From Avimonoglobus sp965151315 (GTDB lineage Bacteria > Bacillota > Clostridia > UBA1381): a stretch of 40,768 nucleotides of DNA. The stretch is from positions 1 to 40,768 of the forward strand of contig CBCTZG010000017.1 of assembly GCA_965151315.1 (NCBI GenBank). Direction: 5' to 3'. Shown piece after piece: positions 1 through 8,202 of this stretch (the stretch's first letter is position 1; each line of letters begins with the position of its first letter). A model generated the notes under the pieces. The model was not told the origin of the DNA and did not search any database. It was given only the letters and a program-made list of their open reading frames with translations. The position numbers and the translations under genes were made by a program.

Positions 1-855
1 TCTGGCCGAGCGTTCATCCCGATGCTTTTGGGCTTTGGATGCAGTGTGCCGGCGGTGATGGCTTCCCGGGCTCTGGAGGACCGGCGGGACCGGCTGAAGA
101 CCATTTTGGTGACGCCCTTTATGTCCTGCAGCGCCCGGCTGCCCATCTATGTTCTGCTGTCAACGATGTTTTTTGGAAAATACGCTATGCTGGCGGCGTA
201 TTCTATGTATATTATCGGCGTGTTGGTTGCAATTTTGGTAGAACTGGTGATTAGCCGGATTGACAAGAAACGGTCCAGCAATATGCTGCTGATCGAGCTG
301 CCAGAATACAAAACACCGAATGGCCGCACTATCGCGATCTATGTCTGGGAGAAGGTAAAGGATTATTTGACCAAGGCGGGAACCACGATTTTTATCGCTT
401 CGATTATCTTGTGGTTTTTGTTGAATTTTGGGATACACGGTATGGTTTCAGATATGTCAGAAAGCTTTGCGGCCATGGCGGGCCGGGTCCTGGCGCCGCT
501 GTTAAAGCCCAATGGGCTGGGCCAGTGGCAGCTTGTGGTGGCGCTGATCTCCGGAATCGCGGCTAAAGAGGTGGTTGTATCCAGCATGAGTGTGCTTTAC
601 GGTATTTCCAATATCGCTTCGGACGCTGGCATGGCAAGCCTATCCGGTGTCTTGGCCCAAAGCGGGTTTACGGCCTTAAACGCCTATGCGATGATGCTGT
701 TCTGCCTGCTGTATATCCCCTGTATCGCCACGATCGCTACCATTCGCCGGGAAACCGAGTCCTGGAAATGGACAGCTGCGGCGGTGGGCCTGCAGCTGGG
801 CGTGGCGTGGGCCGTATCCGCGGTATTTTATCAGATCGGCAGTTTGTTGATATAA
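1..855 (+). CDS. feoB: FeoB ferrous iron transporter, C-terminal part (5' end outside window)
   Basis: The reading frame is open from base 1, so the gene starts upstream; about 284 C-terminal residues are visible. FeoB is a membrane protein with an N-terminal G domain (not seen here) that drives Fe(II) uptake. The visible part holds the Gate-type motif GFGCSVPAVMASR followed by PFMSCSARLPIY, which carries the conserved membrane cysteines. Several hydrophobic membrane segments follow, including ISGIAAKEVVVSSMSVLYG, typical of the second Gate half, and the protein ends in a hydrophobic C-terminus. Many FeoB proteins have Asn in the GCNVP motif; here it is Ser (GCSVP). A CLC transporter gene starts 17 bases after the stop and may be co-transcribed. 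The family call is firm; the N-terminus cannot be judged. Confidence 0.95.
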   Translation, partial: SGRAFIPMLLGFGCSVPAVMASRALEDRRDRLKTILVTPFMSCSARLPIYVLLSTMFFGKYAMLAAYSMYIIGVLVAILVELVISRIDKKRSSNMLLIELPEYKTPNGRTIAIYVWEKVKDYLTKAGTTIFIASIILWFLLNFGIHGMVSDMSESFAAMAGRVLAPLLKPNGLGQWQLVVALISGIAAKEVVVSSMSVLYGISNIASDAGMASLSGVLAQSGFTALNAYAMMLFCLLYIPCIATIATIRRETESWKWTAAAVGLQLGVAWAVSAVFYQIGSLLI

Positions 856-872
856 CGTAAAGGGTGGAGGGT

Positions 873-2132
873 ATGAAAACATTTGCGCAAGGGGTGCAAT
901 CCGTCAAAAAATATACCACGGTATTTATCCGTTGGGTGCTGATCGCCGGGCTGACCGGGCTGGTCTGCGGCTTTGTGGGTTACGCGTTCCACCAATGTGT
1001 GGACGCGGCTACGGCTGTCCGTACCGGTCACCGCTGGCTGATCGGCCTGCTGCCCTTGGGCGGGCTTTTGATCGTCTGGCTGTATCGCCGGCTGGGAATG
1101 ACGGGGTATGGCGGGACAAACAGCGTGATTTCCTCGGTACGGACCAATGAGCAGGTCCCCGTCAGCCTGGCGCCGCTGATTTTTGTGAGCACCGTAATTA
1201 CCCACCTGTTCGGCGGCTCGGCCGGCCGGGAAGGGGCGGCCCTGCAGCTGGGCGGGACCATCGGTTCCCAGGTGGGGAGGTTGTTCAGGCTGGGGGAGAA
1301 GGATAAGAATTTAGTAGTGATGTGCGGCATGGCCGGGCTGTTTTCCGCACTATTCGGGACGCCTTTGACTGCAACGATTTTTTCAATGGAGGTTATCAGC
1401 GTCGGCCTGTTCTATTATTCCGGCCTGCTGCCCTGCCTGACTGCCGCTATGTCGGCCTATGCGGTGGCGGATTATTTCGGCGCGGCGCCGGTGCGGTACA
1501 GCCTGGAGACTGTGCCCGCGTTATCGGCTGTATCTGTGGGGCAGGTGGCGGTGCTTTCGATCCTCTGCGCAATTGTCAGTATTGCATTTTGCCTGGCTAT
1601 GCATGGCACAGAGCATATATTAAAGGCCAGGCTGAAAAATCCGTATATCCGAATCGCTGTCGGCGGCTGCGTGATTATCGTGCTGACTTTGCTGGCCCGC
1701 TCCGGAGACTATAACGGCGCTGGCATGGATGTTGTAGAACGGGCCATCCAAGGCGGCAAAGCCTTGTGGTACGCATTTATATTGAAGATCCTATTTACGG
1801 CGGTGACCATCGGCTCGGGCTTCCGGGGCGGGGAAATCGTCCCCACCTTTTTTATCGGAGCCACCTTTGGCTGTGCAGCCGGCGGCCTTCTGGGGCTTGA
1901 CCCAGGCTTTGGCGCAGCAATCGGATTTGTAGCCCTGTTCTGCGGCGTGGTGAACTGCCCGCTGGCCTCCTTGGCCCTGTCCGTGGAGGTGTTCGGCGCC
2001 CAGGGGCTTCTGTTTTTTGCCCTGGCCTGCAGTGTCAGCTACATGCTGTCGGGATATTATGGGCTGTATTCCAGCCAGAAAATTGTATATTCAAAAATCC
2101 ACGCGGAGTATATCAACCGTGATGCGGAGTAA
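873..2132 (+). CDS. CLC-family anion channel/transporter, non-canonical selectivity motif
   Basis: A 419-residue membrane protein of the CLC chloride channel/antiporter family. I chose ATG 873, preceded by a GGTGGAGGG ribosome binding site; an in-frame GTG at 864 is possible. The gating-glutamate motif is GREGAALQ (Glu120), preceded by THLFGGSAGREG, and the later motif GSGFRGGEIVPTFF matches the family's GxFxP region. The canonical chloride-binding GSGIP motif is absent; at its place lies GYGGTN (78-83). The THLFGGSAGREG context resembles the fluoride-exporting CLC-F branch as I remember it, but that branch has GREGT, not GREGA. No fluoride riboswitch is visible upstream. Transport of some halide is likely; which ion is open. 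It follows feoB by 17 bases and precedes yhbY by 21 bases. Confidence 0.88.
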   Translation: MKTFAQGVQSVKKYTTVFIRWVLIAGLTGLVCGFVGYAFHQCVDAATAVRTGHRWLIGLLPLGGLLIVWLYRRLGMTGYGGTNSVISSVRTNEQVPVSLAPLIFVSTVITHLFGGSAGREGAALQLGGTIGSQVGRLFRLGEKDKNLVVMCGMAGLFSALFGTPLTATIFSMEVISVGLFYYSGLLPCLTAAMSAYAVADYFGAAPVRYSLETVPALSAVSVGQVAVLSILCAIVSIAFCLAMHGTEHILKARLKNPYIRIAVGGCVIIVLTLLARSGDYNGAGMDVVERAIQGGKALWYAFILKILFTAVTIGSGFRGGEIVPTFFIGATFGCAAGGLLGLDPGFGAAIGFVALFCGVVNCPLASLALSVEVFGAQGLLFFALACSVSYMLSGYYGLYSSQKIVYSKIHAEYINRDAE

Positions 2133-2153
2133 ATGATAGAGAGGATTGTTTTC

Positions 2154-2456
2154 ATGATCACAAGTAAACAAAGAGCGTATCTGCGTAAACTGGCAAACGG
2201 TACGCAGCCTGTTTTTCAGATTGGGAAGGGAGGCATTACAGAAGAGCTGGTTAATCAGCTGGGGATTGTCCTGGAGGCCAGGGAGCTGATCAAGGTACAC
2301 ATTTTAGAAACGGCCCTGCTGGATACCAAAGCCGCCTGCGATGAGATCGCGGCCCGGCTGCGGGCGGAGCCTGTCCAAGCCATTGGTTCCAAATTTGTGT
2401 TGTACCGCCAGGCCCGGGCGGAAAAAAACAGGAAAATTGAATTGCCAAGGAAATAG
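2154..2456 (+). CDS. yhbY: YhbY-family RNA-binding protein (CRM domain)
   Basis: A 100-residue protein made of a single CRM domain, known in E. coli YhbY and B. subtilis YqeI, which associate with the assembling large ribosomal subunit. The N-terminus MITSKQRAYLRKLANG and the motif FQIGKGGITEELVNQL, with the GKGG loop that contacts RNA, are diagnostic. I chose ATG 2154 rather than the upstream in-frame ATG 2133 because GAGAGG lies 9 bases before it and family members begin with (M)xTSKQRxxLR. It is followed after 13 bases by nadD-yqeK, the order found in Bacillus (yqeI-yqeJ-yqeK-yqeL), which suggests a shared transcript. Confidence 0.93.
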   Translation: MITSKQRAYLRKLANGTQPVFQIGKGGITEELVNQLGIVLEARELIKVHILETALLDTKAACDEIAARLRAEPVQAIGSKFVLYRQARAEKNRKIELPRK

Positions 2457-2469
2457 GACGGTGAGAGCA

Positions 2470-3624
2470 ATGGCCAAAATCGGCATGATGGGCGGGACAT
2501 TCGATCCCATCCATATCGGCCATCTGGCCCTGGCCCGGGCGGCAATGACGGAATATGGCCTGGACCGGGTGCTGTTTATGACCGGCGGGAACCCGCCGCA
2601 TAAACAGGACAGGCAGGTGCTGGACGGGAAGTTCCGGCATTTGATGGTGAAAGCGGCGCTGAACGGCCAGCCAGGCTTTGAGCCCTGCGATTACGAAATT
2701 AAGCTGGCGGACTATTCCTATACGGCCAATACTCTGGCCCATTTGGAAAAAACATATCCCGGAGATGAAATCTATTTTATCCTGGGGGCGGATTCTTTAA
2801 ATTATGTGGACGCCTGGTACCAGCCGGCAGAAATTTTTAAGCGTTGTATTCTGCTGGTTTTCGGCCGGGCGGGATACGATGCGGAAGCAGACGCTGGGCG
2901 GCTCCGGGGGCAGTACGGGGCGGATATCCGCCTGATCCACGGGGAGCGGCTGGCGGTTTCCTCAACAGAGATCCGGGCACTGGCGGCCGCAGGCGCGGAT
3001 ATTTCCGCGTATGTCCCGGCGTCCGTGGCGGAGATTATCCGGCGGTATCAGCTGTACCCGGATCCGGAGGAACCATGGACGGCCCGCCTGCGGGGCCTGT
3101 TAAAGCCGCGGCGGTATCGGCACAGCTTAGGCGTCCGGGATACAGCGGAGGCCCTTGCGAAACGATTTGGCGTTGATCAAGCCCAGGCGCGGACGGCCGG
3201 GCTTTTGCACGACTGCGCCAAGGGATTAGACCGTTCCCTGCAAATCCAAATGTGCCAAGAGCTGGAAATCCCGCTGGATCGCTGCGAACTGGAAAACCCA
3301 GGGCTGATCCATGCTAAGCTGGGGGCGGAGCTGGTCAAGTGCTGGTTTGGGATTGAGGATCCAGCGGTTATCGAGGCGATCCGCTGGCATACCCTGGGCC
3401 GGCCGGAAATGGATGATTTGGCGAAAATTATTTATATCGCGGATATGATTGAGCCAAACCGGCAGTATCCCGGAGTCGAAGCGCTGCGGCAGGCGGCGTT
3501 TGCCGATCTGAACCGTGGGCTTTTCGCCTGCGTGGACGCTACCATTCAATTTAATCTGAAAAAGGGCGCGTTGGTGCATCCCAACGGGTATGCGCTGCGG
3601 GCTTGGATAAAAAATCAGATTTAG
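2470..3624 (+). CDS. nadD-yqeK: Fused NadD nicotinate-nucleotide adenylyltransferase / YqeK HD phosphohydrolase
   Basis: One unbroken 384-residue frame joins two proteins that are usually separate. Residues 1-195 are NadD, which adenylates nicotinate mononucleotide in NAD synthesis: nucleotidyltransferase motif GGTFDPIHIGH (8-18), NPPHK (41-45) and VSSTEIR (163-169). Residues 205-384 are YqeK, an HD-domain hydrolase of diadenosine tetraphosphate: RYRHSLG (215-221, His218), LLHDCAKG (245-252), His281, RWHTLG (305-310) and YIADMIEP (322-329). Both catalytic sets look complete, so both activities are expected. The linker is short (about residues 195-205). ATG 2470 gives the standard NadD N-terminus. 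In Bacillus the homologues are the adjacent genes yqeJ and yqeK; here no stop separates them. Confidence 0.95.
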   Translation: MAKIGMMGGTFDPIHIGHLALARAAMTEYGLDRVLFMTGGNPPHKQDRQVLDGKFRHLMVKAALNGQPGFEPCDYEIKLADYSYTANTLAHLEKTYPGDEIYFILGADSLNYVDAWYQPAEIFKRCILLVFGRAGYDAEADAGRLRGQYGADIRLIHGERLAVSSTEIRALAAAGADISAYVPASVAEIIRRYQLYPDPEEPWTARLRGLLKPRRYRHSLGVRDTAEALAKRFGVDQAQARTAGLLHDCAKGLDRSLQIQMCQELEIPLDRCELENPGLIHAKLGAELVKCWFGIEDPAVIEAIRWHTLGRPEMDDLAKIIYIADMIEPNRQYPGVEALRQAAFADLNRGLFACVDATIQFNLKKGALVHPNGYALRAWIKNQI

Positions 3625-3627
3625 ATA

Positions 3628-3656
3628 TAGACAAGCCGGGAAAAATATAGTAAAAT
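3628..3656 (+). promoter_or_regulatory. Sigma-A promoter before rsfS-leuS
   Basis: A -35 hexamer TAGACA (3628-3633) and a -10 hexamer TAAAAT (3651-3656) are separated by exactly 17 bases. The site lies in the 60-base gap between nadD-yqeK and rsfS and suggests that rsfS-leuS has its own promoter in addition to read-through. The same TAGAC...TAGTAAAAT pattern recurs before yloU. Confidence 0.7.
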
Positions 3657-3684
3657 AAGTAGAAATGGACAAGGAGGCTGACAG

Positions 3685-4023
3685 ATGGAACGTGTGGAAC
3701 GGATCGCCCAGGCACTGTATGATAAGAAGGCAAGGGATATTCGGGTGCTGGATATCAGCGGCCTGACCTCCATCGGCGATTATTTTATTATTTGCTCCTG
3801 CTCCTCCACAGTGCAGGTAAAGGCCTGCGCGGATGAGGCGGAGGAAAAAATGGCGCTGGCTGGGATCCATCCCCGGCACAAGGAAGGCTATCAGGACGGA
3901 AGCTGGGTCTTGATGGATTTCGGTGATATTATCGTGCATGTCATGCTGGAAGAAACGCGGGCTTTCTACGATTTGGAGCGGCTGTGGAGCGACGCCGCCC
4001 CGGTAGAAATTACGCTGAAATAA
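3685..4023 (+). CDS. rsfS: Ribosomal silencing factor RsfS (YbeB/Iojap family)
   Basis: A 112-residue protein. RsfS binds ribosomal protein uL14 on the 50S subunit and blocks joining with 30S when nutrients run short. Diagnostic segments are IRVLDISGLTSIGDYFIICS, AEEKMALAGIHPRHKEGYQDGSWVLMDFGDIIVHVM and the C-terminal FYDLERLW. The length is normal. AAGGAGG lies just before ATG 3685. It sits between nadD-yqeK and leuS; the yqeK-rsfS order is conserved across Firmicutes. leuS starts 19 bases after its stop. Confidence 0.96.
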   Translation: MERVERIAQALYDKKARDIRVLDISGLTSIGDYFIICSCSSTVQVKACADEAEEKMALAGIHPRHKEGYQDGSWVLMDFGDIIVHVMLEETRAFYDLERLWSDAAPVEITLK

Positions 4024-4042
4024 AGAAAGGACGACACAGAGA

Positions 4043-6454
4043 ATGGGAACCTATAATTTCAAGGAGATTGAGAAAAAATGGCAGGACCGCTGGGAAGCGG
4101 AACGCTGCTTTCATGCTGTAAACGGAAGTGACAAGCCAAAATTTTTCGCGTTGGTAGAATTTCCGTATCCTTCTGGGGCGGGGCTCCATGTGGGCCATCC
4201 CCGGAGCTATACGGCGCTGGATATTATCGCCCGGAAGCGCCGGATGGAAGGGTATAACGTGCTGTATCCCATTGGCTGGGATGCTTTTGGGCTGCCCACC
4301 GAAAATTACGCCATCAAAAATAACATTCATCCCAAGATTGTAACCAAGCAGAACATTGATAATTTTACCCGGCAGCTGAAAATGCTGGGCTTCTCCTTCG
4401 ACTGGGAACGGGTGGTGAATACCACGGATCCCAACTATTATAAATGGACCCAGTGGATCTTTTTACAGCTGTTCAAGCATGGTCTGGCCTATAAGCAGGA
4501 GATGCCCATTAACTGGTGTACGGGCTGCAAGGTTGGCCTGTCCAACGAGGAGGTCGTCAATGGCGTCTGTGAGCGGTGCGGCAGCGAGGTAGTCCAGAAG
4601 CGAAAAAGCCAGTGGATGCTGAAAATTACGGACTACGCCCAGCGTCTTATTGATGATCTGGACGAGGTGAACTACATTGAAAAGGTAAAAACCCAGCAGA
4701 AAAATTGGATCGGCCGGTCTGAGGGGGCGGAGGTACGGTTCCAGCTGTCCACCGGCGATGCGATGACCGTCTACACCACCCGCTGCGATACCCTGTTCGG
4801 CGCCACCTATGTGGTTTTGGCGCCGGAGCATCCCCTGGTAGAAAAAATGCGGCCCTCGATCACCAATTGGGACGCGGTCCAGAATTATGTTAGACAGGCG
4901 GCAAAGAAATCGGAATTTGAGCGCACGGAGCTGGCTAAGGAGAAAACCGGCGTACAGCTGGAAGGAGTATACGCTGTAAACCCGGTCAACGGCAAGGAGC
5001 TGCCGGTTTGGATCTCCGATTATGTATTGGTTACTTACGGTACCGGCGCCATTATGGCGGTGCCGGCCCATGACGAACGGGACTGGGAATTTGCGAAGAA
5101 ATTCAACCTGCCGATTATCGAAGTTGTAGCCGGCGGGGAAGATGTACAGAAGGAAGCCTACACAGACGTTTCCGAAGGGAACCTGGTTAACTCCGGATTT
5201 TTAAACGGCTTGCCGGTGAAAAAAGCGATCCGGACCATGATTGATTATCTGGAAAAAGAAGGGATTGGTAAACGGAAAGTAAACTTTAAGCTGCGGGACT
5301 GGGTATTCTCCCGGCAGCGGTACTGGGGAGAGCCTATTCCGCTGGTATACTGCGAAAAGTGCGGCTGGGTGCCTGTGCCGGAGGATGAGCTGCCCTTAGA
5401 GCTGCCGGAGCTGGAAACTTTTGAGCCTGGCGAAAACGGGGAATCGCCGCTGGCAAAGGCATATGACTGGATTGAGACCACATGCCCGCACTGCGGCGGC
5501 AAGGCCCGGCGGGAAACAGATACCATGCCCCAGTGGGCTGGCTCCAGCTGGTATTTCCTGCGGTATACGGATCCGGACAACAACGACGCCTTAGCTTCCA
5601 AAGAAGCGCTGGATTACTGGACGCCGGTGGATTGGTATAACGGCGGCATGGAGCACACGACCCTGCACTTGCTCTATTCCCGGTTCTGGCATAAGTTCTT
5701 GTATGATATCGGCATAGTGCCCACAAAGGAGCCGTATATGCGCCGGACGTCCCACGGTATGATCCTGGGGGAGAATAACGAGAAGATGTCCAAATCCCGA
5801 GGAAATGTTGTCAACCCCGACGACGTGGTCAACGAATTCGGCGCGGACGCGTTCCGAACCTATGAAATGTTTATCGGCGCTTTTGACCAGTCTACGCCGT
5901 GGTCCCAGCAGGGGCTTAAGGGCTGCTATAAATTTATGGAGCGGGTTTGGAACCTGCAGGATATGCTGACCGCAGATGAGGGGTATTCAGCCCAGATGGA
6001 AAAGACGATCCACAAAACGATTAAAAAAGTGGGCGAGGATTATGAGCGGATGAAATTTAACACCGGTATTGCGGCGCTGATGAGCCTAGTCAATGATTTT
6101 TACCGGCTGGGCCGGGTGACGGCAGGGGAATTCAGAACCCTGATTACCCTGTTAAATCCAGTGGCACCCCATATGACCGAGGAGCTTTGGGAAAAGTACG
6201 GCACCGGCGGCCTGCTGTCCATCGCACCTTGGCCGGCATATGACCCGGCCAAGACGGTGGACGACGAAGTAGAGGTGGTTGTGCAGGTAAACGGGAAGAT
6301 CCGGGATAAGATCCTGCTGGCGGCCGGCCTGGACCAAGGGCAGATGGAAGCCGCTGCCCTTTCTTCCGAACAGGTGAAAAAGCTGACCGACGGCAAAACC
6401 ATTGTAAAGGTGATCGCCGTGCCGGGCAAGCTGGTGAATATCGTTGTAAAATAA
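4043..6454 (+). CDS. leuS: Leucyl-tRNA synthetase
   Basis: An 803-residue class I aminoacyl-tRNA synthetase that charges tRNA-Leu. The HIGH-type signature is HVGH (49-52) and the second is KMSKS (581-585). Two cysteine pairs, CTGC with CERC and CEKC with CPHC, are typical zinc-binding positions. An editing (CP1) domain lies between them, with VYTTRCDTLFGATYVVLAPEHPL and TYGTGAIMAVPAHDERDWEFA. The tRNA-binding C-terminal domain ends KTIVKVIAVPGKLVNIVVK. The length is standard for bacteria. No T-box leader is present in the 19-base gap to rsfS, so regulation by uncharged tRNA is not apparent. A strong terminator follows. Confidence 0.98.
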   Translation: MGTYNFKEIEKKWQDRWEAERCFHAVNGSDKPKFFALVEFPYPSGAGLHVGHPRSYTALDIIARKRRMEGYNVLYPIGWDAFGLPTENYAIKNNIHPKIVTKQNIDNFTRQLKMLGFSFDWERVVNTTDPNYYKWTQWIFLQLFKHGLAYKQEMPINWCTGCKVGLSNEEVVNGVCERCGSEVVQKRKSQWMLKITDYAQRLIDDLDEVNYIEKVKTQQKNWIGRSEGAEVRFQLSTGDAMTVYTTRCDTLFGATYVVLAPEHPLVEKMRPSITNWDAVQNYVRQAAKKSEFERTELAKEKTGVQLEGVYAVNPVNGKELPVWISDYVLVTYGTGAIMAVPAHDERDWEFAKKFNLPIIEVVAGGEDVQKEAYTDVSEGNLVNSGFLNGLPVKKAIRTMIDYLEKEGIGKRKVNFKLRDWVFSRQRYWGEPIPLVYCEKCGWVPVPEDELPLELPELETFEPGENGESPLAKAYDWIETTCPHCGGKARRETDTMPQWAGSSWYFLRYTDPDNNDALASKEALDYWTPVDWYNGGMEHTTLHLLYSRFWHKFLYDIGIVPTKEPYMRRTSHGMILGENNEKMSKSRGNVVNPDDVVNEFGADAFRTYEMFIGAFDQSTPWSQQGLKGCYKFMERVWNLQDMLTADEGYSAQMEKTIHKTIKKVGEDYERMKFNTGIAALMSLVNDFYRLGRVTAGEFRTLITLLNPVAPHMTEELWEKYGTGGLLSIAPWPAYDPAKTVDDEVEVVVQVNGKIRDKILLAAGLDQGQMEAAALSSEQVKKLTDGKTIVKVIAVPGKLVNIVVK

Positions 6455-6469
6455 AGCGGGAAAATAAAA

Positions 6470-6496
6470 AAATGCGTTCCGAAAAGGAACGCATTT
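6470..6496. terminator. Bidirectional terminator between convergent leuS and metY
   Basis: AAATGCGTTCC (6470-6480), a GAAAA loop and GGAACGCATTT (6486-6496) form a perfect 11-base stem flanked by A-runs on the left and a T-run on the right, so it can end transcription in both directions. Confidence 0.93.
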
Positions 6497-6529
6497 TTTA
6501 TGTCATCTTCTTCTAATGCGTAAATCGGG

Positions 6530-7801
6530 TCAGGCATTTAGGGCCTGATCTAAATCAGCAATGATATCGTCCGGGTTTTCAATGCCCACACTGAGCCGGA
6601 TCAAATCCTCCCCGATACCGCATTCCGCCAGCTGATCCGGCGTCATTTGCCGGTGGGTAGTGCTGGCCGGATGGAGGGCGCAGGTTCTGGCGTCGGCCAC
6701 GTGGGTAACGATGGCGGCCACTTTCATATTGTCCATCATCCGGATAGCCGCTTCCTTCCCGCCCTTGACACCAAAGCTGATTACGCCGCTGGCGCCGTTG
6801 GGGAGATATTTAGCCACCAGGTCTTTATATTTGCTGCTGGCCAGTCCAGGGTAATTGACCCAGGCGACCCGGCTGTCGTTTTCTAAGAACTGGGCCACCT
6901 TCAGGGCGTTTGCGCTGTGGGCCGGCATCCGCAGGTGGAGGGTCTCCATGCCCAGATTGAGGAGGAACGCATTCTGCGGGGAAGGGGCGGCGCCTAAGTC
7001 CCGCATCAGCTGGGCCTGGGCCTTGACAATAAAGGCGGCCTTGCCAAACCGTTCTGTGTAGACCACGCCGTGATAGGACTCATCCGGCGTTGTGAATTCC
7101 GGGAATTTCCCGCTGGCCGCCCAGTCAAAATTCCCGCTGTCCACGATCATCCCCCCTAAGGAAACGGCGTGGCCGTCTAAATATTTGGAGGTAGAGTGGG
7201 TAACGATGTCAGCGCCGAACTCGAAGGGCCGGCAAAGGATCGGGGTGGCAAAGGTGTTGTCCACTACAAGGGGAACCTGATGCGCGTGGGCCAGCTTGGC
7301 GAATTTTTCAATATCCAATACAGTGAGAGCGGGATTGGCGATGGTTTCCCCCAGCACCATTCTTGTCTTGCCGGTAAAGGCCTTGTCCAGCGTGTCATAC
7401 TCGGCGTCTGGATCCACAAAGGTTACGTCGATGCCGAACCGTTTTAAGGTCACACCCAGCAAATTGAAGGTACCGCCGTAAACAGCCGCGGAACAGATAA
7501 CATGGTCGCCGGCTTTACAGGCAGTCATTACGGTCATCAGCGTAGCGGCTTGGCCGGAAGAGGTCATCATCGCCCCAACGCCGCCCTCCAGCGCTGCAGC
7601 CTTTTTCTCCACAGCACCGGCAGTGGGGTTAGCCAGGCGGGTATAGAAATACCCCTCGGCCTCCAGGTCAAACAGCTTTCCCATATAGTCGCAGGAATCG
7701 TATTTAAAGGTCGTGCTCTGATAGATGGGCAGAACCCGTGGTTCGCCGTTCTTCGGCTTATAGCCTTCCTGTATGCATTTTGTTTCTATTTTCAAATTCA
7801 A
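6530..7801 (-). CDS. metY: O-acetylhomoserine sulfhydrylase (Cys/Met metabolism PLP enzyme)
   Basis: About 423 residues of the Cys/Met-metabolism PLP enzyme family, which make homocysteine from O-acetylhomoserine and sulfide. The N-terminus KIETKCIQEGYKPKNGEPR and the early motif YFYTRLANPT are typical of the MetY branch. The PLP lysine lies in THSTSKYLDGH (Lys206), and LVVDNTFATP carries the cofactor-binding Asp. The start is non-ATG. TTG 7801 gives the longest form, but TTG 7795 (next codons KIETK) sits 9 bases after AGGAG and fits homologues better. It is divergent from the riboswitch-controlled asd operon and convergent with leuS. Cystathionine synthase activity is less likely, given the length and N-terminus. 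Confidence 0.92.
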   Translation of the reverse strand: MNLKIETKCIQEGYKPKNGEPRVLPIYQSTTFKYDSCDYMGKLFDLEAEGYFYTRLANPTAGAVEKKAAALEGGVGAMMTSSGQAATLMTVMTACKAGDHVICSAAVYGGTFNLLGVTLKRFGIDVTFVDPDAEYDTLDKAFTGKTRMVLGETIANPALTVLDIEKFAKLAHAHQVPLVVDNTFATPILCRPFEFGADIVTHSTSKYLDGHAVSLGGMIVDSGNFDWAASGKFPEFTTPDESYHGVVYTERFGKAAFIVKAQAQLMRDLGAAPSPQNAFLLNLGMETLHLRMPAHSANALKVAQFLENDSRVAWVNYPGLASSKYKDLVAKYLPNGASGVISFGVKGGKEAAIRMMDNMKVAAIVTHVADARTCALHPASTTHRQMTPDQLAECGIGEDLIRLSVGIENPDDIIADLDQALNA

Positions 7802-7828
7802 TCACTCCTTTGTGGAAAGAATACCTCT

Positions 7829-7857
7829 ATTTTATCGGGGATGGCAGGGTTTGTCAA
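7829..7857 (-). promoter_or_regulatory. Promoter of metY (leftward)
   Basis: On the minus strand, TTGACA (7857-7852) and TAAAAT (7834-7829) are separated by 17 bases, about 28 bases before the metY start region. The leader is too short for an S-box or T-box. Confidence 0.8.
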
Positions 7858-7915
7858 GGGAAGATGTGGAATTTTGGAGAGATTCTATATATTTGTATAG
7901 AAATTTAAAAATATC

Positions 7916-7947
7916 TTGACATAATCGTAAAACCATGATAATATAAT
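7916..7947 (+). promoter_or_regulatory. Promoter of the lysine riboswitch/asd operon
   Basis: A consensus -35 TTGACA lies at 7916-7921. The -10 is ambiguous: TAATAT (7939-7944) gives a 17-base spacer, GATAAT (7937-7942) gives 15, and the perfect TATAAT (7942-7947) gives 20. The first two put the RNA start at about 7949-7951, which would place the riboswitch antiterminator strand inside the transcript. Confidence 0.75.
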
Positions 7948-7948
7948 G

Positions 7949-8142
7949 GCAAAGAAAGTAGAGGCGCGTTTTTCAAGAGTAGGTGCAGGCAGGCTGCGGG
8001 AGCCGTATCTGCATGGAAAGGGGAAAACGCCGAAGCAGGCGTCTGCCGCGGGAGGCTTGCTGGGCGGGCTGTGAAAAACAGTCTGACTGTCATCATTACA
8101 AATGATGGAGGGCTACTGCAATTTTATACGTCTGTATATGAG
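7949..8142 (+). promoter_or_regulatory. Lysine riboswitch (L-box)
   Basis: The leader carries the conserved core of the lysine aptamer: AGAGGCGCG (7960-7968), TTCAAGAGTA (7972-7981), GGAAAGGGGAAAACGCCGAAGC (from 8015, conserved core), the GGCTTGCTGGGC segment and the closing strand AGTCTGACTGTCATC before GATGGAGGGCTACT (to 8117). A short P1 helix can form between AGTAG (7957-7961) and CTACT (8113-8117). It precedes asd-dapA-dapB, the expected lysine-pathway target. Together with the terminator at 8143-8174 it should switch transcription off when lysine is bound. Confidence 0.94.
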
Positions 8143-8174
8143 CGCGATAGCTTTCTTTGCTATTGTGTTTTTTT
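8143..8174 (+). terminator. Riboswitch-controlled intrinsic terminator
   Basis: CGCGATAGC (8143-8151) and GCTATTGTG (8159-8167) pair over 9 bases, with two G-U pairs, followed by seven T. Its loop and 3' arm, CTTTCTTTGC (8151-8160), are exactly complementary to GCAAAGAAAG (7949-7958) at the 5' end of the leader, giving a plausible antiterminator. Confidence 0.85.
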
Positions 8175-8202
8175 ATGGAATGAAAGAGAAAGGGTTGGAA
8201 CG

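Noticed and set aside
840..872. A fluoride riboswitch ahead of the CLC gene
   Set aside because: Only 17 bases separate it from feoB, and nothing like the conserved riboswitch core is present there.
2341..2469. An N-terminal extension of NadD-YqeK from ATG 2341
   Set aside because: This overlaps yhbY; the NadD family N-terminus and a ribosome binding site fit ATG 2470.
4024..4042. A leucine T-box before leuS
   Set aside because: The gap to rsfS is only 19 bases, too short for a T-box leader.
8071..8202. An N-terminal extension of asd
   Set aside because: The open frame runs through the riboswitch and its terminator; the family N-terminus begins at ATG 8203.
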